Positions 16,587-24,686 of a DNA stretch of 64,000 nt are shown here, in pieces. Origin of the DNA: an uncultured Spirochaetaceae bacterium (GTDB taxonomy: Bacteria > Spirochaetota > Spirochaetia > Sphaerochaetales > Sphaerochaetaceae); NCBI GenBank assembly GCA_944389975.1, contig CALXOH010000044.1, positions 1 through 64,000 of the forward strand, read 5' to 3'. The position numbers were made by a program, and so were the translations under genes. The notes beneath the pieces are model-generated. The model did no database searches. It saw only the letters and a program-made list of their open reading frames with translations, and had not been told where the DNA came from. Within the stretch, counting starts at the first letter, position 1. Each line of letters starts with the position of its first letter.

Positions 16587-18473
16587 ATGGTCAGAGAGCT
16601 GGATTGGAACGAAATAACCATCCCTTTGGAAGAGATCGATGAGGATGGGATCGGGGAAGAAGAGAGGATCGTCGGACAGGAAAGGGGCATGAGGGCACTC
16701 AGGCTGGGCCTTTCGATCGACAAACCCGGGTACAACATATACGTAAGCGGCGAAGGCTCGAGCGCAAGGCACTTCGGAGTGATGATGGCGATCAGGGAAT
16801 TCGAAGACGACACGAGGAACCTGAAGGATGCCGTTTATGTGAAAAACGGCTTCAACCCCACGAACCCTATATCAATAACGCTTGAAAAAGGGGAAGGAAG
16901 AAAGTTCGCGCGGATGCTCAAGGCCTTGGGGGAAGGGAAGCTCGGACGGGACGATTTCCTGGAAACGTTTCCGTACGAAGAGGTTGCATTCTTCCTCTCA
17001 TACATTCCCAAAGAGGATCCGGATGGCTCGTTTTTCGAAGCAAACGTAGTCCTTGACAGAAGCCAGAGCAAGAAACGCCCTGTACTTCTGGAAACCCATC
17101 CCTCCCACGACTCGCTCTTCGGCTTCGTTGAAAGCGGGATGAGCGAACACATGGGCATCAGGCTTGGAAGCTACCAGCTTGCTTCCGGCGGCTATCTGAT
17201 AATGAGCGCAGAGGAGCTCATGCAGGAGAAATCGCTATGGCCTACACTCAAAAGGTACATAGAGACAAGCCAGATGTCGCGCTTCGGAAGGATCGTTCAA
17301 GGGGAGTTGATCAAAAACGTACGACCATCACCTCTAAGGCAGCTGACGAAAGTGATACTCATCGGAAGCGACGACCTATACGACGAACTGGCAGAGAAGG
17401 ACGATGAATTCCTGCGCCTTTTCAGGATCGCACCCGAGTTTGACTTCAACATGGAAAGAAACGAGAAGAACCTCAAGGATACGATCTGGTACCTTAGAAA
17501 GAACGGGAAGGGATTGCTGGATCTATCAAAGAGCGCCATCTCGGAACTCCTACGCTACTCGTCCTGGTTCGCTGAAGACAGGAACATGCTCACATCCCAG
17601 CTCTCGTTCTTGGGAGACTTGGAGACCGAAGCCGACAGGATTGCAAGAAAGAAAGGAAAGGAAGAGATCGAAGGGGACGACGTGAGGGATGCAATCGAAG
17701 AGCGCTCATACATCTCATCACTTACAGAAGAGCAGATAACGCGCGAGATAATGCGCGGAGACCTTTTGGTCTCCCTTTCGGGGAAGAAAGTCGGGATCGT
17801 GAACGGACTTGCGGTAATAGACCGAGGCCTCTCATCGTTCGGCACCCCGGCTGTAATCAGCGCGACGACAGCCCCCGGGAACGAAGGGATAGTGAACATA
17901 GAGCACGAAGCAGGGCTGTCGGGGGGAATCCACGACAAAGGGCTTCTGATCCTCGAAGGCTACCTCCGGCATCGCTATGCACGAACATTCCCCCTCTCGC
18001 TCTACGCAGGGATATGCTTCGAGCAAAGCTATGCCGAAGTCGATGGGGACAGCGCATCGAGCGCAGAGCTTTTCGCGCTATTGAGTGCAATCGGGAACAT
18101 ACCGCTACGCGAGGATATTGCAGTCACCGGATCCGTAAACCAGATGGGGTACATCCAACCTGTCGGAGGGATAAACGAGAAGATCGAAGGCTTTTACAAA
18201 GCGTGCCTTGCCACCGGGCTTACAGGGGAGCAAGGGGTGATGATCCCTTCAAAGAACATAGAGAGCCTCATTCTCCCGTACCAAGTTGAGAATGCGGTGA
18301 AGAACGGGAAGTTCCACATCTGGGCGATCGATACGGTCGACGACGGCATGGAGCTTCTTTCAAATCTCATCCCGGGGGAAAGGAACAGCAAGGGGCAGTT
18401 TCCCACGGGAAGCGTGAACAAACTCGTCGAAGACGGATTGAAGAAGCTTTACTCACATGCCAACAAGAGCTGA
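16587..18473 (+). CDS. Lon-like (AAA_32/S16) protease with degenerate ATPase site
   Basis: A 628-aa protein related to LonB/AAA_32 proteases. The N-terminal domain shows the family pattern I-V-G-Q-E-R then PGYNIYVSGEGSSARHFG, but the P-loop lacks the GKT lysine. The Walker B equivalent reads GGYLIMSAEEL. The C-terminal S16 protease has the catalytic Ser in VDGDSASSAEL (about residue 491) and the Lys in GGINEKIEGF (about residue 532). A helical insert lies between. Members of this branch also have weakened P-loops, so ATP-independent proteolysis is likely. The 3' end overlaps the RNA methyltransferase gene by 21 bp, convergently. Confidence 0.85.
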   Translation: MVRELDWNEITIPLEEIDEDGIGEEERIVGQERGMRALRLGLSIDKPGYNIYVSGEGSSARHFGVMMAIREFEDDTRNLKDAVYVKNGFNPTNPISITLEKGEGRKFARMLKALGEGKLGRDDFLETFPYEEVAFFLSYIPKEDPDGSFFEANVVLDRSQSKKRPVLLETHPSHDSLFGFVESGMSEHMGIRLGSYQLASGGYLIMSAEELMQEKSLWPTLKRYIETSQMSRFGRIVQGELIKNVRPSPLRQLTKVILIGSDDLYDELAEKDDEFLRLFRIAPEFDFNMERNEKNLKDTIWYLRKNGKGLLDLSKSAISELLRYSSWFAEDRNMLTSQLSFLGDLETEADRIARKKGKEEIEGDDVRDAIEERSYISSLTEEQITREIMRGDLLVSLSGKKVGIVNGLAVIDRGLSSFGTPAVISATTAPGNEGIVNIEHEAGLSGGIHDKGLLILEGYLRHRYARTFPLSLYAGICFEQSYAEVDGDSASSAELFALLSAIGNIPLREDIAVTGSVNQMGYIQPVGGINEKIEGFYKACLATGLTGEQGVMIPSKNIESLILPYQVENAVKNGKFHIWAIDTVDDGMELLSNLIPGERNSKGQFPTGSVNKLVEDGLKKLYSHANKS

Positions 18474-19184
18474 AGACCACATGTAAAGGAGTATCGAAAC
18501 GCTTTGGGAGACGTTGAGGCTCCCTTTCTTTCCGTAAAGCGGGATCGATACGATCCCAAGCGATCGTTCCGCCATCTCTCTCCCCTCTTTCGACACTCCG
18601 TCCTCCTCAGATCCCACTATGCATATGCCGCTTTTGGGGAACTTGAATGAGGAGATATCCTCACCTCCAAGCTCAAGAGCAAACACATTACCCTCTTTTA
18701 CCTCATCAAGTTCCGCGTACGAATGAGATACATCGTCAATCGTACCCATCGAAGTACGGACCGCACGCTCATGGAAAGGATCCGCCGAGCCCGGACGAAG
18801 GTATATGCGTTCCACTCCGAAGCACTCCGCCGAACGGAATATCGAACCGACGTTGTACGGGCTTCTTATACCATCGAGGTACAGCGAGATCGGGAACTTC
18901 GTCCCTTTCCTTCCTTCATCATTCAAAGAGTACTTCAAATCCCAATCTGCAACCGCCTCACCCAATAGATCGATTGATAGGTAATAAATGTCGTCAAGAC
19001 GCCCCTTCGAATATGCATACTCTGCTTCCCGCTTCCTATCCTCGGGAAGAAGTGAAAGGAAATACGCGAAGTACGAATCGAGGGAAGGGCACTCCTCCCC
19101 TTTTGACACAAGGTGGAAGACTCCGCCGAGGCGTCTCAACTGAGTGCGCCTTTCAAGGTTCTTGATCTTCCTGAGCGTTATCAT
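18453..19184 (-). CDS. SpoU/TrmH-family RNA 2'-O-ribose methyltransferase
   Basis: A 243-aa SPOUT methyltransferase. The trefoil-knot motifs are present: motif 1 YLDGIRSPYNVGSIFRSAECFG (Asn and Arg), motif 2 CIVGSEEDGVS and motif 3 SIPLYGKKGSLNVSQSVSILLY. The SAM pocket and catalytic Arg are therefore intact. The ATG at 19184 sits 8 nt after GGAGG and overlaps the rsmI 3' end by 32 bp; a GTG at 19193 would overlap the ribosome binding site. An N-terminal extension of about 90 residues may recognise the RNA. The tRNA or rRNA target is unknown. Confidence 0.88.
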   Translation of the reverse strand: MITLRKIKNLERRTQLRRLGGVFHLVSKGEECPSLDSYFAYFLSLLPEDRKREAEYAYSKGRLDDIYYLSIDLLGEAVADWDLKYSLNDEGRKGTKFPISLYLDGIRSPYNVGSIFRSAECFGVERIYLRPGSADPFHERAVRTSMGTIDDVSHSYAELDEVKEGNVFALELGGEDISSFKFPKSGICIVGSEEDGVSKEGREMAERSLGIVSIPLYGKKGSLNVSQSVSILLYMWSSALVGM

Positions 19185-19866
19185 CGCCCTCACCTCCGGG
19201 GATTACCAATATCACGAACTCCCCTTTGACTTGATCCTTCCCTTCGAGGTACGAAAGAAGGGAGGACGCGCTCTCTTTCCTTATCTCCTCGAACTCCTTC
19301 GTCAGTTCCCTCCCCATCACGCAAGTTGCATCAGGAGAGATCGAAGCTATATCGGAAAGGCATTTGACCACCCTGTATGGGGACTCATAGATGAAAAACG
19401 GCATGGATAGTGCAAAGAGTGCTTCAAGCCTCTTTCTCCTCTTCCCGCTCTTTTGAGGAAGAAAGCCTTCAAAGACATAGCTTTTCGGAATGCTGCCTGC
19501 AACTGACAATAGCGTTACGAACGCGGAAGGCCCGGGGATCGGGACGATATCATGGCCGGTGTTGTTTCTAACTTCCTCCACCAGTCGAGCTCCCGGATCG
19601 GATACCCCGGGGGTACCTGCATCGGAGCAGAATGCGACGTTCATACCTTCGTCCAATAGCTTTATTATCCCTTGGCTCGATGCCATCTCGTTCTGCTGAT
19701 GACATGAGACCAGACGCTTTTTCATCCCGAAGTGGGAAAGAAGTGCTCCTGTGTGCCTTGTATCCTCGGCTGCCACTACGTCGACCATTTCAAGTGTTGC
19801 CAGTGCCCTTTGCGATATATCCGACAGGTTTCCGATCGGAGTTGCTACGATATATAGAGTGCTCAT
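19153..19866 (-). CDS. rsmI: 16S rRNA (cytidine-1402-2'-O) methyltransferase RsmI
   Basis: Methylates the ribose of C1402 in the decoding centre. The 237-aa protein opens with LYIVATPIGNLSDISQRAL and has the AEDTRHTG block, the CSDAGTPGVSDPG glycine-rich motif and the PGPSAFVTLLSVAG motif, all typical of the tetrapyrrole-methylase fold of RsmI. The start ATG at 19866 is placed at the conserved N-terminus; codons further upstream are rejected. TAATAT lies 7 nt before it. It is cotranscribed with the SPOUT methyltransferase. Confidence 0.95.
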   Translation of the reverse strand: MSTLYIVATPIGNLSDISQRALATLEMVDVVAAEDTRHTGALLSHFGMKKRLVSCHQQNEMASSQGIIKLLDEGMNVAFCSDAGTPGVSDPGARLVEEVRNNTGHDIVPIPGPSAFVTLLSVAGSIPKSYVFEGFLPQKSGKRRKRLEALFALSMPFFIYESPYRVVKCLSDIASISPDATCVMGRELTKEFEEIRKESASSLLSYLEGKDQVKGEFVILVIPGGEGDDNAQEDQEP

Positions 19867-19938
19867 CAGACAAATATTAATCCACTTTACCCCATCATGT
19901 TGCAATGCCTTCGCTTTTCTGAAAAAATTCGACTCATC

Positions 19939-20721
19939 ATGAGATACTTCCTGAAAGCAACATTGATGCTCTTATTGTCAATTTCACTTCTTTCCTGCCA
20001 GAAAGTGGAGGAAGAGAAGAATGCGATAGTCGAAAGCAAGATCAGCACGAGCATCTCGGGAATATCATCCCTGACGCTGAAAGCGGGTGGGGATATCATC
20101 ATATCAGGGGACGGGAAGATGGACGGCGTATTTATCTCAACCCCCTCGGGTACGATATCGAAAGAAGGGGATGCACTGGTGATCTCAAGCAAAAGCGAGA
20201 ATATATCGGCAGTCATTCCCGGATACATCCAGAAGGTAAGTGCGGAGAGTAGAAGCGGAAACGTCGACGTGAGGGAAATCAAGACGGACAACCTGGGCAT
20301 ACGCCTATCAGGCCCCGGGGACCTGGTGCTCGACCAAGTCGACGGATCATACATAACCCTTTCGACCGAAAGCGGGGATATGGAGATTTCAAACGTCGAT
20401 GTGGATGACCTCTTCTTCTCCTCCTACTCGGGAAATGCGGACGTAAGATCGTCAAGTGCAAAAAACCTTGTGGTAACGAGCTATAGCACGAAGATGGATA
20501 TGGAACTCGACGGCCTTGAGAGCGTGAAAGTCGAGACGGACAGCGAGGAAGTCTCGATCAAGACAGACAAAAAGGGCGCAAGGGTATCGTTTGCCGGGGG
20601 AAGCGAGAGCTATGCCGACATATTCGGGCTGACAATAAATGAGAACGGGGAGTACGAAACGGGGGATGGAAGCATAAGGCTTTCATTCAGTACGAACTCG
20701 GGAGGGCTGAGGATCAAATAA
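19939..20721 (+). CDS. Lipoprotein with DUF4097-like beta-solenoid domain
   Basis: A 260-aa protein. The signal peptide (MRYFLKATLMLLLSISLLSC) ends in a lipobox LLSC, so it is predicted to be lipid-anchored through Cys20. The mature part consists of short repeats such as SRSGNVDVREIKTDNL, STESGDMEISNVDVDDL and SSYSGNADVRSSSAKNL. This is the pattern of DUF4097/DUF2807 beta-helices that face the envelope. The start at 19939 was chosen for the signal peptide; the earlier in-frame codon at 19897 is rejected. It is divergent from rsmI. No enzymatic motif is seen. Confidence 0.8.
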   Translation: MRYFLKATLMLLLSISLLSCQKVEEEKNAIVESKISTSISGISSLTLKAGGDIIISGDGKMDGVFISTPSGTISKEGDALVISSKSENISAVIPGYIQKVSAESRSGNVDVREIKTDNLGIRLSGPGDLVLDQVDGSYITLSTESGDMEISNVDVDDLFFSSYSGNADVRSSSAKNLVVTSYSTKMDMELDGLESVKVETDSEEVSIKTDKKGARVSFAGGSESYADIFGLTINENGEYETGDGSIRLSFSTNSGGLRIK

Positions 20722-20730
20722 TCCCAACTC

Positions 20731-20759
20731 TTCACCATCTCCTTTTTTCGTCCTAGAAT
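20731..20759 (+). promoter_or_regulatory. Sigma-70 promoter of aspS
   Basis: TTCACC (20731-20736), 17-bp spacer, TAGAAT (20754-20759). Predicted start near 20766, leaving about 28 nt of leader with GAGGG before the ATG. Confidence 0.55.
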
Positions 20760-20793
20760 ACACTAAGAAAAAACATACGAATCTGAGGGAATT

Positions 20794-22578
20794 ATGGAAG
20801 AAGCATTCATGCAGAGGACCGTCACATGCGGTCAACTAAGAAAGGGGGACGCAGGAAAGACTGTCGTTCTCAACGGCTGGGTGCATAGAAACCGCAACCA
20901 CGGTGCCCTGCACTTCATAAATCTTAGGGATAGATACGGGATCACACAGGTCGTAGTCGACGACGATGCTCAAAAAGAGCTTCAGGATGTCGCATCCGGA
21001 CTAAAGAACGAATACTGCATCGCAGTCAAAGGCTTGGTCCGTGAGCGCCCTGATGAGATGGTCAACAAGGATATGCCCACAGGGGAAGTGGAAGTAAAGG
21101 CAGAGAATATCGAGATTCTCTCGAAGTGTCAGATTCTGCCATTCCAGATCGAAGATGAGACGAATGCAAAGGAAGACCTCCGCCTCAAATACAGGTTCCT
21201 CGATCTGAGAAGCAAAGGGATGCAGGACAGGATCAGGCTCCGCCACATGGTGATCAAAGCGATAAGGGAGTATTTCTATCAGACGGACTTCTACGAGATC
21301 GAAACCCCCACCCTCGTCAAAAGCACTCCCGAAGGTGCGCGCGACTTTTTGGTTCCATCGAGGATATACCCGGGGAAATTCTTCGCACTCCCCCAGTCAC
21401 CGCAGCTTTACAAGCAGATATTGATGGTATCGGGGTTCGACAAATACTTCCAGATCGCACGATGCTACCGCGACGAAGACCCGAGGGGAGACAGACAGCT
21501 CGAATTCACCCAGCTTGACGTGGAGATGAGCTACGTAAAACGGGATGATGTACTGGGCTTGATGGAGGACCTCTTCGGCTACGTCTTCAAGAAAGTGGTT
21601 GGAGTCGAACTTGAGAAGCACTTCAAGCGTATTGCGTACAACGACGCGATGGAGAAGTACGGATCGGACAAACCCGACCTCCGCTTCGACCTCGAGATAC
21701 AGGATGCAACCGAAATTGCATCCGAATCCGATTTCCAACACTTCAAGGATATCCTTTCAAACGGAGGCTTCGTCAGATGCATAGTCGCTCCGAAGAACGA
21801 GATTAAGGAGTACACGAGGAAATACCTTGCAGAGCTTGAAGAGAGCGCGAAGATCTACGGAGCGGATGCGCTCTACTACGCGAAAGTCGAGAACGGAACG
21901 CTCCAGGGCGGGCTTGCAAAGTTCTTCAAAGGGAAAGAGGCCGACGTAATCGGAAAAACGAATGCGAAAGACGGTGATGTGATCCTTTTCGTCTCGAGCA
22001 TGAACTGGAAGAAGTGCCTCACGAGCCTCGGCTCGGTAAGAAACAAGCTCGGAGAGGACTTGAAGCTCAAGAAAGATACGTTTGCATTCTGCTGGATAAT
22101 CGACTTCCCGCTCTTCGAATACAACGAGGATGAGGGGCATTGGGAGGCTGCACACCACATGTTCAGCATGCCTCAGGCAGAGTACATAGACACCCTCGAA
22201 GAGGATCCGGGACGGGTCAAGGGCGACCTGTACGATTTGGTGCTCAACGGGTACGAGCTTGCATCGGGAAGCATAAGAATCCACGACGTGGAGCTTCAGA
22301 AGAGGGTCTTCAGGATCTGCAACTTCTCCGACGAGGAAGCTGAGAAGAGGTTCGGATTCCTGCTAGACTGCTTCCGTTACGGAGCGCCACCCCACGGGGG
22401 AATCGCACCTGGGATCGACCGCCTCTGCATGATCCTTGCAGGAAAGGATTCGATCAGGGAAGTCATTGCATTCCCGAAGAACACACAGGCGATGTCTCCG
22501 ATGGATGAATGCCCGAGCGAAGTCGAAGGGAAACAGCTCGAGGAGCTAGGCATCGAAGTAAAGAAGAAGGATGAGTAA
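20794..22578 (+). CDS. aspS: Aspartyl-tRNA synthetase
   Basis: A 594-aa class II synthetase of the bacterial type, with an N-terminal OB-fold anticodon domain (GWVHRNRNHGALHFINLRDRYG), the class II motif 2 region RCYRDEDPRGDRQLEFTQLD, a GAD insertion domain in the middle, and motif 3 GGIAPGIDRLCM. FALPQSPQLYKQ marks the aminoacylation site. ATG at 20794 with GAGGG upstream is preferred to the ATG five codons later. It overlaps the downstream flavoprotein gene by 8 bp, so the two are translated together. Whether it is discriminating or also charges tRNA-Asn cannot be told from the sequence. Confidence 0.97.
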   Translation: MEEAFMQRTVTCGQLRKGDAGKTVVLNGWVHRNRNHGALHFINLRDRYGITQVVVDDDAQKELQDVASGLKNEYCIAVKGLVRERPDEMVNKDMPTGEVEVKAENIEILSKCQILPFQIEDETNAKEDLRLKYRFLDLRSKGMQDRIRLRHMVIKAIREYFYQTDFYEIETPTLVKSTPEGARDFLVPSRIYPGKFFALPQSPQLYKQILMVSGFDKYFQIARCYRDEDPRGDRQLEFTQLDVEMSYVKRDDVLGLMEDLFGYVFKKVVGVELEKHFKRIAYNDAMEKYGSDKPDLRFDLEIQDATEIASESDFQHFKDILSNGGFVRCIVAPKNEIKEYTRKYLAELEESAKIYGADALYYAKVENGTLQGGLAKFFKGKEADVIGKTNAKDGDVILFVSSMNWKKCLTSLGSVRNKLGEDLKLKKDTFAFCWIIDFPLFEYNEDEGHWEAAHHMFSMPQAEYIDTLEEDPGRVKGDLYDLVLNGYELASGSIRIHDVELQKRVFRICNFSDEEAEKRFGFLLDCFRYGAPPHGGIAPGIDRLCMILAGKDSIREVIAFPKNTQAMSPMDECPSEVEGKQLEELGIEVKKKDE

Positions 22579-23725
22579 CGACGTCGTGATAATAGGAGGA
22601 GGGAGTTCCGGCCTTATGGCAAGGGCCCTCCTTCGTGGCAAAAGCATCACGATTGAAAGAGGCGGGGAGGTTGGAAGAAAACTCCTCCTCACCGGAGGCG
22701 GGAGGTGCAACCTCACGCATATGGGAAGTCCCGGGGAGCTTGAGAAAGCGTTCTTCGAGAAGAAGAACTTCGTCAGAAGCGCACTCTACTCATTCCCTCC
22801 TGATAAAATCCGGGATTTCTTCAGAAAAATCGGCGTTGATACGTACAGCGACGAATCGGGACGGGTATACCCGAAGACAGGGGGTGCAGTGAAAGTCCGG
22901 GATGCCCTCTTGAATGAAAAAGGGAGGATATACCTCGACTCACGGTGCACATCCCTTGAAAAGAGAGGAGATGTATTTCTGATCGGCACGGAAAAAGGCA
23001 CGATCGAATCAAAATATGTAATCGTCGCATCCGGAGGCTGTTCTTTCCCTGCTACAGGAAGTGACGGCAGTTTCTTCAAAATACTTTCAAGCATCGGGCA
23101 CGATATCATCCCCCGGCGCCCCGCGCTATCCCCTATCCACCTTTCCGACAATCGATTCGGAAAACTAAGCGGAATATCGATCAGCGCAGTACTATCGAAA
23201 GGTAAAATCAGGGAGGAAGGGGAGCTTCTTTTCACAAGAAACGGACTCTCTGGTCCGGTGGCAGAGAACTTTTCAAGAAACCTCGAGGGAAAGGATTCTT
23301 TCACACTCTCATTCACCGATGACCCTGATTCTCTCACCCTTGATGGAAACGCGCTGGTGAAGAACACGCTTTCCATTCCGGGAAGGCTTGCTGAAGTGCT
23401 TTTCCCGTCGCTATGCGGGAAAAAGACATCGGAGTTGGGGAAGAAAGAGAAGAATGCGATACGCACTACCCTGTCAGGCATGCACCTTGAAGGCTCTTCC
23501 ACTTGGAACGGCGCGATGTCGAGCCGTGGAGGGGTTGATGTGAAGGAAATCGACCCGAAGAGCATGGAATCGAAGATAGTCAAAGGGCTTTACATACTCG
23601 GAGACGCATTGGACGTCGATGCAAAGTGCGGGGGCTATTCGCTTACGTTCGCGTTTTCATCCGCATACCTTGCAGCAAAGGATATTTTTTCCAAAGAGTG
23701 GCCTGAAGACTCTTTTCTGCTATAA
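22571..23725 (+). CDS. HI0933/BaiN-family FAD-dependent oxidoreductase
   Basis: A 384-aa flavoprotein. The N-terminal Rossmann motif VVIIGGGSSGLMAR is followed by the family signature GRKLLLTGGGRCNLTH and by ASGGCSFPATGSDGSF. Near the C-terminus lie GLYILGDALDVDAKCGGYSL, which closes the FAD site. It is related to BaiN and HI0933, which are reductases of uncertain substrate. It starts inside the aspS stop region (8-bp overlap, AAGAAGG ribosome binding site). No typical disulfide motif is present. Confidence 0.9.
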   Translation: MSNDVVIIGGGSSGLMARALLRGKSITIERGGEVGRKLLLTGGGRCNLTHMGSPGELEKAFFEKKNFVRSALYSFPPDKIRDFFRKIGVDTYSDESGRVYPKTGGAVKVRDALLNEKGRIYLDSRCTSLEKRGDVFLIGTEKGTIESKYVIVASGGCSFPATGSDGSFFKILSSIGHDIIPRRPALSPIHLSDNRFGKLSGISISAVLSKGKIREEGELLFTRNGLSGPVAENFSRNLEGKDSFTLSFTDDPDSLTLDGNALVKNTLSIPGRLAEVLFPSLCGKKTSELGKKEKNAIRTTLSGMHLEGSSTWNGAMSSRGGVDVKEIDPKSMESKIVKGLYILGDALDVDAKCGGYSLTFAFSSAYLAAKDIFSKEWPEDSFLL

Positions 23726-23726
23726 T
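23721..23726 (+). promoter_or_regulatory. -10 box with TGC extension for the OsmC gene, leaderless arrangement
   Basis: CTGCTATAAT overlaps the stop codon of the flavoprotein gene. TATAAT (23721-23726) lies 7 nt before the OsmC ATG. No good -35 hexamer is seen, but the TGC extension compensates. Confidence 0.5.
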
Positions 23727-23733
23727 CTATCTC

Positions 23734-24111
23734 ATGTCCAGGGCAATCAAGGCAACTTTCAACGAAGAAGAAAGGTATTTTGAGAACAGATGCGGTGAAA
23801 AATCCGCTTTTACGGAATCAACCGGGCCGTACGAATACCTTCTAGGGTCCCTTGCAGGGTGCTTCTACAATACGTTTCGTTCACTCAAACCGGATTGGGT
23901 TTCGCTATCTGAAATGATACTCGACGTCGAAGGGGAAAAGCGTACCGACATCCCGACGACGCTTGAAAGGACGAAAGTTAAAGTAACTGTAAAAGGGGCA
24001 TCGGATGAGAATGAAATAAGAAGACTCATCGACCAAGCTGCAAAAACATCTTCGATCTGGCATACGATATCGAAGGTATCCGAAATCGAACTTGAAATGG
24101 AATTTTTATGA
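23734..24111 (+). CDS. OsmC family protein with a single redox-type cysteine
   Basis: A 125-aa protein of the OsmC/Ohr fold. The first conserved Cys is present in GSLAGCFYNTF (Cys43). The second, normally in a C-P-V-S segment, is replaced by TSSIWHTISKV near residues 104-114. Two-Cys Ohr/OsmC proteins reduce organic peroxides, so this protein probably does not do so in the standard way. It lies in the aspS cluster and has its own -10 box. Confidence 0.8.
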   Translation: MSRAIKATFNEEERYFENRCGEKSAFTESTGPYEYLLGSLAGCFYNTFRSLKPDWVSLSEMILDVEGEKRTDIPTTLERTKVKVTVKGASDENEIRRLIDQAAKTSSIWHTISKVSEIELEMEFL

Positions 24112-24112
24112 G

Positions 24113-24646
24113 ATGAAATACACGAAAGCCACAGAAGGAATAGAAGTATTCAAGCTTTTCAGATCTTCTTTGAAGAAAGTGTTCGAAGAGGATTGGTCGT
24201 TGTTCTCCACGGAACACTACAGGAAGGAGGCCGTCTCATCCCGTCTTGCCATGGCGCTTGAAAGCGAAATCGAGGAGCCTTGGCTGAAAGCGGATATATC
24301 GGTCAAGGGAAGCGACATCATCCTCTGGGACAGGAACAAGGAGGTTCTCCTCGGGCTCTTCTGGGCCAAGGACTACATAGGACGTGAGACAAAGGAGAAG
24401 GCACGGGCATTCCACATCGAAAACAATCCGGTGCTCACCCTCGCATTCAGCATCATACCCTCGAGGCCATATCTCTTGGTCTACAGGTTCGAGAAACTCT
24501 TTCTGGACTACATACACGTCTCTTACGACGAAGAGGAAGGGGAGCTGTTGAAGAGGGTATTGCTTGAAGATGATGAAGCAGTGGAGAAAAGCCTTTTTTC
24601 ACGCGAAAGGAAGAGCCGGAAGAGAGATACTTCTCCTAATTCTTGA
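24113..24646 (+). CDS. Hypothetical cytosolic protein
   Basis: A 177-aa protein that starts two bases after the OsmC stop. It is rich in charged residues, with no signal peptide or membrane helix. A central block reads DIILWDRNKEVLLGLFWAKDYIG, a strand-turn-strand pattern with acidic and Lys residues that recalls, but does not match, PD-(D/E)xK nucleases. The C-terminus is basic (SRERKSRKRDTSPNS). The function is unknown. It is most likely cotranscribed with the OsmC gene. Confidence 0.6.
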   Translation: MKYTKATEGIEVFKLFRSSLKKVFEEDWSLFSTEHYRKEAVSSRLAMALESEIEEPWLKADISVKGSDIILWDRNKEVLLGLFWAKDYIGRETKEKARAFHIENNPVLTLAFSIIPSRPYLLVYRFEKLFLDYIHVSYDEEEGELLKRVLLEDDEAVEKSLFSRERKSRKRDTSPNS

Positions 24647-24654
24647 ATTTGCAA

Positions 24655-24660
24655 TATAAT
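24655..24660 (+). promoter_or_regulatory. -10 box upstream of proS
   Basis: TATAAT occurs in the run TTTGCAATATAATC, about 27 nt before the proS ATG. The -35 hexamer is weak. GGAGAA lies between it and the start codon. Confidence 0.4.
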
Positions 24661-24686
24661 CTAGCACGTTTGGAGAAAACAGCACT

